DNA from: Mycobacterium sp.
GTDB taxonomy: Bacteria; Actinomycetota; Actinomycetes; Mycobacteriales; Mycobacteriaceae
Reading direction: 5' to 3'
Assembly: GCF_025965855.1 (NCBI RefSeq)
Contig: NZ_JAOPWB010000288.1
Location: 1-55,847 of the forward strand
Length of the DNA: 55,847 nucleotides
The notes beneath the pieces were generated by a model. It searched no databases. It saw nothing but the letters and a program-made list of their open reading frames with translations, and had not been told where the DNA came from. Positions 15,825-24,295 of this stretch are shown here, piece by piece (position 1 is the first letter of the stretch; each line of letters begins with the position of its first letter). A program made the translations under genes and the position numbers.

Positions 15825-17009
15825 ATGACGTCGATAGCCGACACGGATGATCGGGTGGTTTCGCTGGCCCGCGGCATGCGCGACCTTGTGCAGGCCGAAG
15901 CCGCCGAGTCCGAGCGGGCGCGCACGCTCACCTCGCCGATCGTCGACGAGATGTGGGCCAGCGGGCTGATGTCCGCGTTCAACCCCGTCGCGGCCGGCGG
16001 CGTCGAGCCATCGTTTGCCGAGATGATCGAAACCTGGATCGAAATGGCTTGGCAGGACGGGTCGTTCGGGTGGATCGGCATCGCCAACCTGCCGTCGTCG
16101 TTCGCCGCCTCGGCGTATCTGCCCGACGAGGGTTTCGCGGAGGTGTTCACCGCCCACGACAACCACGTGACCCTGGGCGGCCAGTTCTTTCCGAACGGAC
16201 AGGGCGCCGCGGTGGACGGCGGCTATCTGGTGAACGGGTCGTGGAACTTCGGCTCGGGCATCGGCCACTCGCAATACATCGCCGCCGGGTTCCTGCCGAT
16301 GGACGACGGCGAGATGCGTTGGATCAGCGAGGGCTTCCCGGAAATGCGTGTAGCCGTAATCCCGCGCGACCAGATCAGCTTCGACGACGGCTGGTACGTG
16401 CAGGGGCTCAAGGGAACTGGCTCCTATGACTACAGCGCGCAGGACGTATTCGTGCCCTCCAGCCGCAGCTTCGAGCTGTTCGTCCGGCAGCCGTACCGCG
16501 GCACGTCGCCGGCCACGCGCATGGGGCTGATGCCCGTCACCGCCGCCGGTCACGCCTCGTGGGCGTTGGGTGTTTCCAAAAGCATGCTCGACGACGTCCA
16601 GGAACTGGCCGCGACGAAGTTCCGGATGAGCGACATGGCGTCCCTTGCCAGCCGCCCGACCTTCCAGAAGGGGCTGGCACACCACCGGGCGGCCTGGCGC
16701 GCCGCCCGCCTCCTGGTGCTCGACGCGTTCACCACCGCCGAGGCCGCCGTTGCCGCGGGCGAAGACCTGACATCGGCCCTGCGCGCCGACATGCGGGTCG
16801 CCGCCGTCTATGCCACCGACACGGCCCGGGGCTGCGCCGAGTGGGCCCATCTGGTGGCGGGCACCAGCTCGATCCGCGAGGGCAGCCGCCTGGAGCGCGC
16901 GTTCCGCGACATTTACACCGGAACCCAGCACGCCTTCATCAGCGAGAAGGTGGCCATCGACGTGGCGCAGATCTGGCTGGGCATCATCGACGACCAGCCG
17001 GGGCTGTAG
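15825..17009 (+). CDS. Acyl-CoA dehydrogenase/flavin-dependent monooxygenase-like protein
   Basis: Protein of 394 residues with the acyl-CoA dehydrogenase fold: an N-terminal helical part, a middle beta domain (VTLGGQFFPNGQGAAVDGGY, VNGSWNFGSGI) and a C-terminal four-helix part ending in LGIIDDQPGL. The middle sequence GSWNFGSG and the C-terminal ARGCAEWAHLVAGTSSI resemble the HsaA-type two-component flavin monooxygenase branch as much as true beta-oxidation enzymes, so the substrate may be aromatic or steroid-like. The usual catalytic Glu is not obvious. The 224-nt upstream gap, divergent from NYN, should contain its promoter. Confidence 0.8.
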   Translation: MTSIADTDDRVVSLARGMRDLVQAEAAESERARTLTSPIVDEMWASGLMSAFNPVAAGGVEPSFAEMIETWIEMAWQDGSFGWIGIANLPSSFAASAYLPDEGFAEVFTAHDNHVTLGGQFFPNGQGAAVDGGYLVNGSWNFGSGIGHSQYIAAGFLPMDDGEMRWISEGFPEMRVAVIPRDQISFDDGWYVQGLKGTGSYDYSAQDVFVPSSRSFELFVRQPYRGTSPATRMGLMPVTAAGHASWALGVSKSMLDDVQELAATKFRMSDMASLASRPTFQKGLAHHRAAWRAARLLVLDAFTTAEAAVAAGEDLTSALRADMRVAAVYATDTARGCAEWAHLVAGTSSIREGSRLERAFRDIYTGTQHAFISEKVAIDVAQIWLGIIDDQPGL

Positions 17010-17237
17010 CAGGCGCTCACCCGGTTGCGGCTTGCCGGGATTGTCACCGTCGCTCTCGTCTTGGTCCTCGTGACGTCGACCGATCGCGATCCGATGGCGG
17101 CGGCGGCCGGGTTGATCGACGTCGATTCCATGTGCAGAGTGCTCCTGTCACGCCGCGGCACCAACTGCCGAGCACAATGCGCGAAAGTCGGGGTACCCCG
17201 CGGGGTAGGGACCACCGGCCCTCCTTACTATCAGCGC

Positions 17238-18140
17238 ATGCGCGGATCCAAGATCCTGATCACCGGCCCGACCGGTCAATTGGCCACTCCCATCGCCCTG
17301 GCGCTCGCGGCCGACAACGAGGTGTGGGGGGTCGCCCGCTTCACGAATCCCGCGGCGCGAGAAGGCCTCGAAAATGCGGGGATTCGGTGCCAGACGGTCA
17401 ACCTGGCAGCCGAGGACTTCACCGGTCTCCCAAGTGATTTCGATTACGTCCTCAACTTGGCGGTGGCCAAGAGCGGGGACTGGGACACGGACCTCGGGGC
17501 CAACGCCGAGTCCGTCGGCCTGCTGATGGCCCACTGCCGCGGTGCGAAGGCCTTCCTGCACTGCTCCTCGGCCGCCGTGTATGACCCGCCCGATGACGAA
17601 CCCCGCACCGAGCGATCCGCCCTGGGTGACAACCACAAGTGTTTGTTCCCCACCTATTCGATCTCCAAGGTCGCGGGGGAAGTCGTCGCCCGGTCGATGG
17701 CGCGCATCCTCGACGTGCCCACCGTCATCGCCCGCCTCAACGTCCCGTACGGCGACAACGGCGGGTGGCCTTACTACCACATGGAGATGATGCTGGCCGG
17801 CATCCCGATCCCGGTCCCGCCCGGCGGACCGGCCCGCTACAACCCGATCCACGAGGACGACATCATCGCAACGCTGCCGAAGCTGCTCGACGCGGCATCG
17901 GTGCCGGCGACCACGGTCAACTGGTGTGGCGACCAGGCCGTCAGCCTCCAGGAGTGGTGCGGCTACCTCGGCTCGCTCGTCGGCAAGGAGCCCGTATTCG
18001 AGGCAAGCGAGCAGGCGCTGCGCGGCAATCCCACCGACGTGACCCGCATGCATGAGCTCATCGGCGGCACGACGGTCGACTGGCAGGACGGGCTGCGCCG
18101 GATGGCGGCGAAGTTCCACCCCGAGCTGGTCGGCACGTAG
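17238..18140 (+). CDS. NAD-dependent epimerase/dehydratase family protein
   Basis: Extended-SDR protein of 300 residues. The cofactor loop is ITGPTGQLA at residues 8-16, a Ser-rich strand HCSSAAVYDPP carries the catalytic Ser region, and YSISK gives the Tyr/Lys pair near residue 140. The C-terminal half has NPIHEDDII and a WCGD segment seen in sugar-nucleotide epimerase-like enzymes. The ATG at 17238 is chosen because the frame upstream lacks SDR homology. Its 3' end faces the convergent hydrolase, 12 nt away. The substrate is unknown. Confidence 0.83.
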   Translation: MRGSKILITGPTGQLATPIALALAADNEVWGVARFTNPAAREGLENAGIRCQTVNLAAEDFTGLPSDFDYVLNLAVAKSGDWDTDLGANAESVGLLMAHCRGAKAFLHCSSAAVYDPPDDEPRTERSALGDNHKCLFPTYSISKVAGEVVARSMARILDVPTVIARLNVPYGDNGGWPYYHMEMMLAGIPIPVPPGGPARYNPIHEDDIIATLPKLLDAASVPATTVNWCGDQAVSLQEWCGYLGSLVGKEPVFEASEQALRGNPTDVTRMHELIGGTTVDWQDGLRRMAAKFHPELVGT

Positions 18141-18152
18141 GGCCGGCCCCAC

Positions 18153-18974
18153 TCACAGATGACCCAAGAGCCGTTCGGCGAACGCCTCGGGATGCTCCCG
18201 GTGCATGAAATGTCCGCCGGGGACCTCCTCGATGAGGTAGTCGTTCTCGAACATTCGCGCGGCGCCCCGGTAGTCGGATGGCTCGGCGATCGGGTCGTCC
18301 AGCCCCGCAAAGGCGACCACTGGCACCTTGATCTTCGCCTTCAGTGACGCGCTGGGTATGGGGGAGAGTTTGCGGTAGTAGCCGAAGGCCGCGTTCAAGC
18401 TCGCCGGGTTTGAGAAGCTCGCGCGGACCGCGTCGAACTCCCGGGGATCCGGGTTCCAGGTCGGGGACCAGCGCCGGCAAATGGCGGGCAGCGCCGCAAA
18501 GTCGTTGCGCGCGAATCGGTCCGCCGCTCCCGGCAACTTGTACGCCGCGAAGTGGCGGACGCCCCAGAGCTTCTTCGGCGACGGCCTCAGCGCCCCAGGG
18601 TGCGGAATGCCGACGACGAACAGCTTTTTGACTCGATCCGGCCCGAGTGCGGCCGCACCGTAGGCGGCCGCGGCTCCCCAGTCATGCCCGATGAGGATGG
18701 CCTCGCGGGCGCCGAGCGCTTCGATCAGCGCGAGCGGATCGCGCGCCAACGTTTCTTGATCGGCATCCCCGGCGGGCATCGCGCTGGGGTGATATCCGCG
18801 CATATACGGGCTGACCGCGCGGTAGCCCTGGGCGGCGAGGCGCGGGCGAAGATCGTCCCAGGTGTGCGCCGTGTCCGGGAACCCGTGCAGCAACAGGACG
18901 AGCGGCCCCGAGCCGTCCTCCAGGTAGGCGAATCTCAGCCCGTTGGCTTCGACGAAATGCATCTCATCTGCCAT
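18153..18974 (-). CDS. Alpha/beta hydrolase, epoxide hydrolase-like
   Basis: Hydrolase of 273 residues. [13 protein letters not shown] forms the oxyanion region, and the nucleophile is Asp98 in LIGHDWGAA, which points to epoxide hydrolase or haloalkane dehalogenase chemistry rather than an esterase. The charge-relay His is in [15 protein letters not shown] close to the C terminus. ATG 18974 ([12 protein letters not shown]) is the natural start; the frame upstream runs into a palindromic repeat. Its promoter lies between the start and the repeat at 19021-19084. Confidence 0.87.
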   Translation of the reverse strand: MADEMHFVEANGLRFAYLEDGSGPLVLLLHGFPDTAHTWDDLRPRLAAQGYRAVSPYMRGYHPSAMPAGDADQETLARDPLALIEALGAREAILIGHDWGAAAAYGAAALGPDRVKKLFVVGIPHPGALRPSPKKLWGVRHFAAYKLPGAADRFARNDFAALPAICRRWSPTWNPDPREFDAVRASFSNPASLNAAFGYYRKLSPIPSASLKAKIKVPVVAFAGLDDPIAEPSDYRGAARMFENDYLIEEVPGGHFMHREHPEAFAERLLGHL

Positions 18975-19020
18975 GGCCTGGGACACTACGCGCTTGCCGG
19001 AGTCGCGAACGAAGCGCCGG

Positions 19021-19084
19021 CCGCCGAAAGTGAAACTCACGACGCGACACGCCGAGAATGCGTCGCGCAGTTCACTTTCGGCGG
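19021..19084. repeat. Double-arm palindromic repeat, copy A
   Basis: Outer arms ccgccgaaagtgaa (19021-19034) and ttcactttcggcgg (19071-19084) are perfect 14-bp complements. An inner stem cgacgc/gcgtcg is at 19040-19045 and 19060-19065. The element ends exactly where the TetR stop codon begins (19085), so it may double as that gene's transcript end. Copy B at 30890-30951 has the same plan and core words. Confidence 0.8.
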
Positions 19085-19660
19085 TTAGGTCCGCTCAACG
19101 GGTTTGACGATGCGGGCCGCCGCCTCGACGGCGGCGGCGCGCCGGCGGGCGATAACCGTCGCGTCCGTGGTGACCGCCGCGGGATCGGGCCAGTTCGCCC
19201 ACGCCAGGGCGATCGCAAAGAGAAAAACCAGCAGCTGCGGGGGTTGCCACGCCGGGTCGACGTGGCCGTCGGCTTGCGCCTGCTCCAGGGCGGCGATGGC
19301 GCGCTCGGGCGCGCGCTCCTCGTCGAATTCCGGAATGTCCAGCGGAAAGCCTTCCAACCGGGCCCACGTGATCATCCGAAGGTGTTCGGGCCGGCTCTGC
19401 GTCAGGTCGAAGATGCCGCCGACGAACTCGGGAACCGCATCGGGGCACAGCTCCACGGCGCGGAAAAATTCCGCGCCATCGGTGGCGACCACATCGCGGA
19501 ACAGGGTCTCCTTGTCGCCGAAATGCGCGTACAGCCGTTCCTTGCTCGCATTGGCGGCGCGCGCGATGCGGTCGATGCGCGCCCCGGCCAAGCCGTACTT
19601 AGCGAACTCCGCGCGGGCGGCGGCAAGTATTTCGCCGCGCAGTTCGGTCTTCGTCCTCAC
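19085..19660 (-). CDS. TetR/AcrR family transcriptional regulator
   Basis: Repressor of 191 residues. The N-terminal HTH spans about residues 8-50, with [20 protein letters not shown] and [19 protein letters not shown]; the C-terminal ligand domain is typical of TetR_C-type mycobacterial regulators. GTG 19660 (VRTKTELRG) is favoured: TATGAT stands 6 nt upstream, the spacing of a leaderless start. A palindrome ACGAAC-TG-GTTCGT lies in the 82-nt gap to the divergent methyltransferase gene, so the protein probably represses itself and that operon. Confidence 0.88.
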   Translation of the reverse strand: MRTKTELRGEILAAARAEFAKYGLAGARIDRIARAANASKERLYAHFGDKETLFRDVVATDGAEFFRAVELCPDAVPEFVGGIFDLTQSRPEHLRMITWARLEGFPLDIPEFDEERAPERAIAALEQAQADGHVDPAWQPPQLLVFLFAIALAWANWPDPAAVTTDATVIARRRAAAVEAAARIVKPVERT

Positions 19661-19677
19661 AGGAATATCATAAGCAG

Positions 19678-19691
19678 ACGAACTGGTTCGT
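19678..19691. promoter_or_regulatory. Candidate TetR operator
   Basis: acgaac-tg-gttcgt is a perfect inverted repeat with 6-bp arms, located between the divergent TetR gene and the methyltransferase/acyltransferase operon. A looser repeat gttc-ga-gaac follows at 19702-19711. Position and symmetry fit a TetR dimer controlling both directions. Confidence 0.6.
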
Positions 19692-19742
19692 TTGTTATGG
19701 TGGTTCGAGAACGGGTTGATGACAGGAGAAGGAGAGGCCGTG

Positions 19743-20555
19743 ATGGCTACGACCGACGAGCTGGAGCAGGCAATTGCGACGATGCCGAGGGGTGGCCCTG
19801 AGGCGTCGTGGCTGGATCGTCGGTTCGAGACCGATGCGCTGGAGTACCTCGACCGTGACGACGTGGCGGACGAGGTCAAGCAGAAGGTCATCGGCATGCT
19901 CGACCGGATGGGCACGCTGACCAATCAGCATGAGAAGTACGCGCGCACGGCGCTGAGCGTCGTCGCCAACATCCCCAATCCGCGCATCCTGGAAATCGGC
20001 GCGGGCCACGGAAAGCTCTCCGCGCAGATCCTCAAGCTCCACCCGACCGCTACCGTCACCGTCAGCGACCTCGATCCGACCTCGGTGGCCAACATCGCCG
20101 CCGGGGAGCTGGGAAACCACCCGCGGGCGCGCACCCAGGTGATTGACGCGACGGCGATCGACGCCGCCGACAACAGCTACGACCTGGTGGTGTTCGCGCT
20201 GGCGTTCCACCACCTCCCGCCGGCGGTCGCCAGCCGCGCCGTCGCCGAGGCCACCCGCGTGGCCAAGCGGTTCCTCGTCATCGACCTCAAACGGCAGAGC
20301 CCGTTGGCGATGATGCTGTTTCCGGTAGTGGTGCTGCCGCTTCATCTGGTGCTGTTGCGATGGTCGTGGATTCAGCCGGGGCTGCACGACGGGTTCATCA
20401 GCGCGCTGCGTGCCTACAGCCCGTCGGCGATGGAGGCCCTGGGCCGCGCCGCCGATCCACAGATGAACATCGAGATGCTGCCCAGTCCGACGCGGCTCGG
20501 GCCGCCTTCGCTCACCGTCGTGTTCTCCCGCCCGGGCGCAGACGACCGTGGCTGA
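19743..20555 (+). CDS. Class I SAM-dependent methyltransferase
   Basis: Methyltransferase of 270 residues. The SAM-binding motif is RILEIGAGHGKLS at about 81-93, followed by TVSDLDPTSV, DLVVFALAFHHLP and FLVIDLKRQSP. A hydrophobic stretch near 185-205 (AMMLFPVVVLPLHLVLLRW) suggests association with the membrane and a lipid-like substrate. ATG 19743 follows GGAGAAGGAGAGG; GTG 19740 in the same frame is nearly equivalent. The next gene overlaps its end by 8 nt, so the two are cotranslated. A TetR operator candidate lies upstream. Confidence 0.87.
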   Translation: MATTDELEQAIATMPRGGPEASWLDRRFETDALEYLDRDDVADEVKQKVIGMLDRMGTLTNQHEKYARTALSVVANIPNPRILEIGAGHGKLSAQILKLHPTATVTVSDLDPTSVANIAAGELGNHPRARTQVIDATAIDAADNSYDLVVFALAFHHLPPAVASRAVAEATRVAKRFLVIDLKRQSPLAMMLFPVVVLPLHLVLLRWSWIQPGLHDGFISALRAYSPSAMEALGRAADPQMNIEMLPSPTRLGPPSLTVVFSRPGADDRG

Positions 20556-21402
20556 CAACACAGACCTGGCCACGATCATGGAGCCAAGCGCGCGGGTGCG
20601 GACACTGCGGCGGGCTCTCGATGCGGTGAGCGACCGGCTCCGTCCCCTTGCCGACCTCTCTCGGCCCCATGTTGACGGTGTCGAGCACTTACCCGTCGAC
20701 CCGCGGTTCTTGTTGGCGGGCAACCACACTCAGTTCGGCTCCGAGGTCTTCTTGATCTCCGATACGGTGCGACGCGCGATCGGGACCCGGGTGCGGCCAC
20801 TGGCCGACCGGAATTTCGGGCGCATGCGTGGGTTGCCCGGTGACCTGATGGCGGCGTACGGCGCAGTGGTCGGCGCGCCGGAGACCGCGCGCGAACTCAT
20901 GCGCAACGACGAGACCATCCTGGTGTTCCCGGGGGGCGGCCGCGAGATCGCCAAGTTCAAAGGCGAGGAGTACCGGCTGCGCTGGCAGGGGCGCACGGGA
21001 TTCGCGCGGCTGTCGGTGGAGAACGGCTACCCGATCGTGCCTGCCGGTCTCGTCGGCGGCGACGAAGTCTATCGCAGCTTGACCACCCGCGACAGCGCCT
21101 ACGGACGGTTCAGTGAGGCGTTGGGCCGTAGGTTGAACGGGCGCCCGGACATGGCGATGCCATTGTTGCGGGGAATCGGGCCAACCCTGATTCCTCGACC
21201 GCAGCGCATGTACCTTCGGTTCGGCCCACCGATCGATACCAGCAGACCGCTGGGTGTCACAGAGCAGGAGTGGGTGGACATCGTCAAGGACCAAACGCAA
21301 CGGGCGCTGGAGAAGATCCTGGGTGACCTGCGGCGGCTGCGCGCCACCGATCCGTATCGCGGCCTCAATCCGCTGGCGTGGCGGCGGGCGACAACACCGT
21401 AA
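20548..21402 (+). CDS. Lysophospholipid/diacylglycerol acyltransferase-like protein (TMEM68/phytyl-ester-synthase type)
   Basis: Acyltransferase-fold protein of 284 residues. Motif I reads LAGNHTQFGSE with His60; the usual HX4D Asp is Ser, with Glu one place later. Plant phytyl-ester-synthase-like enzymes, as I recall them, share this spacing. The strong match is FPGGGREIAKFKGEEYRLRW (127-146), then FARLSVENGYPIVPAGLVGG. It likely moves an acyl group onto a lipid alcohol at the membrane. GTG 20548 overlaps the methyltransferase stop. Methyltransferase plus acyltransferase under one TetR suggests a lipid-modifying pair (inference). Confidence 0.83.
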   Translation: MADNTDLATIMEPSARVRTLRRALDAVSDRLRPLADLSRPHVDGVEHLPVDPRFLLAGNHTQFGSEVFLISDTVRRAIGTRVRPLADRNFGRMRGLPGDLMAAYGAVVGAPETARELMRNDETILVFPGGGREIAKFKGEEYRLRWQGRTGFARLSVENGYPIVPAGLVGGDEVYRSLTTRDSAYGRFSEALGRRLNGRPDMAMPLLRGIGPTLIPRPQRMYLRFGPPIDTSRPLGVTEQEWVDIVKDQTQRALEKILGDLRRLRATDPYRGLNPLAWRRATTP

Positions 21403-21494
21403 GCGCCCTGCGCGAAGGGCCTTGCGCCGCTATGGATTCGGCGGGGCCGGCCCGGCGCTGGGCAAGTCCCGCCGATCGTGGCAGCATCGCCTAG

Positions 21495-21941
21495 ATGACC
21501 AGTAGCTCCGCCGCGCAGCAGCTGCGCGACCTCGCGCTGCTGCGTCGCGTCCGCGACCGGATCGACCGGGACTACGCGCAGCCGCTGGACGTCGAGGCGC
21601 TCGCCCGCGGTGTGCACCTGTCGGCCGGGCACCTCAGCCGCGAATTCCGTCGCGCCTACGGCGAATCGCCCTACTCGTACCTGATGACGCGGCGCATCGA
21701 GCGTGCGATGGCGCTGTTGCGCCGCGGCGACCTCAGCGTCACCGAGGTTTGCTTCGCGGTCGGCTGCGCATCGCTGGGCACGTTCAGCACTCGGTTCACC
21801 GAATTGGTCGGCATGCCGCCCAGCGCGTATCGGCGCCAGGCGGCCGACGCGACCACGGGGATAGCACCGTGCGTCGCAAAGCAGGTGACCAGACCGATCA
21901 GGAATCGAGAAGCGCCGGTCACCGGGCCGCCCCTAGCCTGA
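21495..21941 (+). CDS. AraC-family helix-turn-helix regulator (DNA-binding domain only)
   Basis: Regulator of 148 residues that is essentially just an AraC DNA-binding module. The first HTH is LDVEALARGVHLSAGHLSRE and the second is LSVTEVCFAVGCASLGTFST, followed by PPSAYRR. About 30 low-complexity residues follow. There is no separate ligand domain. It ends 4 nt before the VOC-family gene, so the two are an operon. The common AraC-VOC pairing suggests the VOC protein or its ligand is linked to the regulator's signal. Confidence 0.88.
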   Translation: MTSSSAAQQLRDLALLRRVRDRIDRDYAQPLDVEALARGVHLSAGHLSREFRRAYGESPYSYLMTRRIERAMALLRRGDLSVTEVCFAVGCASLGTFSTRFTELVGMPPSAYRRQAADATTGIAPCVAKQVTRPIRNREAPVTGPPLA

Positions 21942-21945
21942 CGCC

Positions 21946-22356
21946 ATGGACATCACGATTCATTCGAGCTTTCTCCCGCATGACGACCCGGAAGCCTCCC
22001 TGGCCTTCTATCGGGACACCCTCGGCTTCGAGGTCCGCCTCGACGTCGGGGAGGGCAAGATGCGCTGGATCACGGTGGGGCCGCCGAGCCAGCCCGACAC
22101 GTCCATCGTGCTCAACCCACCGGCCGCCAACCCGGGCATCACCGACGACGAGCGCCGCACCATCGCCGAGATGATGGCCAAGGGCACCTACGCGATGATC
22201 CTGCTGGCCACCAAGGACCTCGACGGCGCCTTCGAGCGGCTGCAGGCCGCCGACGCCGAAATCGTCCAGGAGCCGACCGAGCAGCCATACGGGCTCCGCG
22301 ACTGCGCCGTGCGCGATCCCGCGGGGAACCTGATCCGCATCCAGCAAGTGCGATGA
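21946..22356 (+). CDS. VOC (glyoxalase/bleomycin resistance-like) family protein
   Basis: Protein of 136 residues with the two beta-alpha-beta-beta-beta modules of the vicinal-oxygen-chelate fold: HDDPEASLAFYRDTLGFEVR, a central loop with ITDDERRTIAEMMAKGTYAM, LLATKDLDGAFERLQAADAE, and the final DPAGNLIRIQQ. Close relatives are annotated as glyoxalase-like with no proven reaction. It is the second gene after the AraC regulator. A stable hairpin 17 nt beyond the stop separates it from the convergent small membrane protein gene. Confidence 0.88.
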   Translation: MDITIHSSFLPHDDPEASLAFYRDTLGFEVRLDVGEGKMRWITVGPPSQPDTSIVLNPPAANPGITDDERRTIAEMMAKGTYAMILLATKDLDGAFERLQAADAEIVQEPTEQPYGLRDCAVRDPAGNLIRIQQVR

Positions 22357-22373
22357 GTGCCCGCAACGGAAAA

Positions 22374-22400
22374 GTCCCGAGCCCCAAGCGGGTTCGGGAC
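22374..22400. terminator. Hairpin between convergent genes, probable bidirectional terminator
   Basis: gtcccgagccc and its partner gggttcgggac form an 11-bp stem (one G-T pair) with a 5-nt loop between the VOC gene stop (22356) and the end of the small membrane protein (22424). No T-run follows, which is usual for mycobacterial terminators of this kind. Position rather than sequence is the main argument. Confidence 0.55.
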
Positions 22401-22423
22401 GTCTCCACTGCGGCGTGCCGGGT

Positions 22424-22678
22424 TCAAGACCCCTTGGAATAGCGGGTCAGGAATCCGACGGCCGCGACACCCGCGACGGCACCGATCGCGCCCCACAGCA
22501 CGACCTGGAAAACCATCGAGCCGAAGAACCAACCGAACGTCAGTCCGAGGTAGAGCACCCAGATCAGGCGGAAGAGGCTCCAGGCCGCAACCAGGCCGGT
22601 GCTGATCCCGATGTACAGGCTGCGCTGGCGGTCGACGCGGTTGATCTGCTCTTCGATGCTGGTGGGTACGAGCTTCAT
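22424..22678 (-). CDS. Small membrane protein, hypothetical
   Basis: Protein of 84 residues. A soluble N terminus with EEQINRVDRQRSLYIG is followed by two transmembrane helices (about 24-46 and 50-75) joined by a very short turn, and the C terminus YSKGS faces the cytoplasm by the positive-inside rule. I do not recognise a family. ATG 22678 is supported by AAAGGAAG 7 nt upstream; the longer open frame has no ribosome site. It lies 106 nt downstream of cycA on the same strand and may be cotranscribed. Confidence 0.7.
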   Translation of the reverse strand: MKLVPTSIEEQINRVDRQRSLYIGISTGLVAAWSLFRLIWVLYLGLTFGWFFGSMVFQVVLWGAIGAVAGVAAVGFLTRYSKGS

Positions 22679-22784
22679 TTCTGACTTCCTTTCATATGGC
22701 GCCGCCTCGGTGGCGTCGTCGTTGCGGTAAGTACAGAGCGCGGGATTGGCTACCGATCCCAACAACGTCGGCCCCACGCTGGCG

Positions 22785-24254
22785 TCAGGAGGCGGCCGAG
22801 GTCTCGGCGTTGTCGCCGACGGGATGGTTCATCTCGGCCTGGAACCGGCGATACCTTTCGGCGCGCCCGGGCCGGCGCCGCACCACCAGCCAGCCGGCGG
22901 CGAGTACCAGGAACCACAGCGGAAACCACGCCAGGGCGATCGCGGTTTCGCGTTCGGTGCACAGCGTCCAGATCACGAACGCGAAAAAGCCCAGGATGGC
23001 CCAGCACATCGCCACGCCGGCGGGCATCTTGTATGACGAGTCGGCATGCCGTTGCGCGTGCCGGCGCCGGTAGACGAGGTAGCTGACGACGATCACCGCC
23101 CACACGAACATGAACAACAGCGAGGCGATGGTGGTCACGAGCGTGAACGCCCCGATCACGGAACCGCCGACGTAGAGCAGCGGAATGGACATCAGCAGTA
23201 GCGCGGCCGTGAGAAAGAGAGCGACCGAGGGCACGCCGCCGCGGTTCAGTCGCCCAAAGGGCGCCGGAGCGCTTCCTTTGTCGGCCAGACCGAACAGCAT
23301 GCGGCCGGTCGAGAAGACCCCGGAGTTGGCCGAGGAGGCGGCCGCGGTGGTCACCACGAAGTTGACGATCGAGGCCGCGGCGGCAAGTCCCGCCAGGGCG
23401 AACATCGTCACGAACGGGGACTGGCCGACGGCGAAGTGCCGCCACGGGACGACGGCGAGGATTGCCAGCAGCGCACCGATGTAGAAGATCGCCACCCGAA
23501 GCGGAACGGCATTGATCGCGCGGGGGAGGGTGCGGCGCGGGTCCGCCGTTTCAGCCGCCGCGGCGCCGACGAGTTCCACACCCACGAAAGCGAAGAATGC
23601 GATCTGGAACCCACCGACCACGCCCATGAACCCCGTCGCGAAGAATCCGCCGTCGTTCCAGAGGTTTTCAACCGTGGCCCGATTGCCTTGCGGGGAAACA
23701 AAATTGGTCGCCACGAGCACGGCACCCACGACGATGAGGCACACGATCGCCGCGACCTTGATCAGGGCGAACCAGAACTCCATCTCACCGAAGTTGCGGA
23801 CGCTGAACAAGTTGAACCCGAGGATCACACAGCCCGTCACAAGCGCGGGCAGCCACGCGGGCACGTCGGGCCACCAGAACTTCGAGTAGCCGGAGATCGC
23901 AACGATCTCCGCGATGCCCGTGACGATCCAGGCGAACCAGTACGACCAGCCGACGAAAAAGCCCGCCGCGGGGCCCAACAGGTCGGCCGCAAAGTCGACG
24001 AACGACTTGTAGTTGAGGTTCGACAGCAGCAGTTCGCCCATCGCGCGCAGCACGAAGAACACGAAAAACCCGATGATCGCGTACACCAGCAATACCGCCG
24101 GGCCGGCGAGCGAGATTGTCTTTCCGCTTCCCATGAAAAGCCCGGTGCCGATGGCGCCGCCGATCGCGATCAACTGGATGTGACGGTTGGCAAGACCCCG
24201 GCGCAGTTGCGGGACAGCGTCAGCGGCGTCGGGACCGACGACATCGTTCGACAT
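22785..24254 (-). CDS. cycA: D-serine/D-alanine/glycine permease CycA
   Basis: APC-superfamily amino acid transporter of 489 residues with 12 predicted helices. It closely follows E. coli CycA: NRHIQLIAIGGAIGTGLFMG at the first helix, FVLRAMGELLLSNLNYKSF, WNDGGFF, FAFVGVELVGAAAAETADP, and SSANSGVFSTGRMLFGLA. These are the substrate- and sodium-site-like regions of the family. It would import glycine, D-alanine, D-serine and the drug D-cycloserine at the cytoplasmic membrane. The start is the ATG at 24254. The C terminus is a soluble 40-residue tail. Confidence 0.93.
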   Translation of the reverse strand: MSNDVVGPDAADAVPQLRRGLANRHIQLIAIGGAIGTGLFMGSGKTISLAGPAVLLVYAIIGFFVFFVLRAMGELLLSNLNYKSFVDFAADLLGPAAGFFVGWSYWFAWIVTGIAEIVAISGYSKFWWPDVPAWLPALVTGCVILGFNLFSVRNFGEMEFWFALIKVAAIVCLIVVGAVLVATNFVSPQGNRATVENLWNDGGFFATGFMGVVGGFQIAFFAFVGVELVGAAAAETADPRRTLPRAINAVPLRVAIFYIGALLAILAVVPWRHFAVGQSPFVTMFALAGLAAAASIVNFVVTTAAASSANSGVFSTGRMLFGLADKGSAPAPFGRLNRGGVPSVALFLTAALLLMSIPLLYVGGSVIGAFTLVTTIASLLFMFVWAVIVVSYLVYRRRHAQRHADSSYKMPAGVAMCWAILGFFAFVIWTLCTERETAIALAWFPLWFLVLAAGWLVVRRRPGRAERYRRFQAEMNHPVGDNAETSAAS

Positions 24255-24295
24255 TGATGATGTCCTCGTCAGTTGGAAACCGTTGTTGCCCCGCG

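Noticed and set aside
15613..15825. Minus-strand 70-codon frame with protein-like sequence before the acyl-CoA dehydrogenase gene
   Set aside because: It begins at TTG overlapping the dehydrogenase ATG, has no ribosome site, and fills the expected promoter region. I recognise no family.
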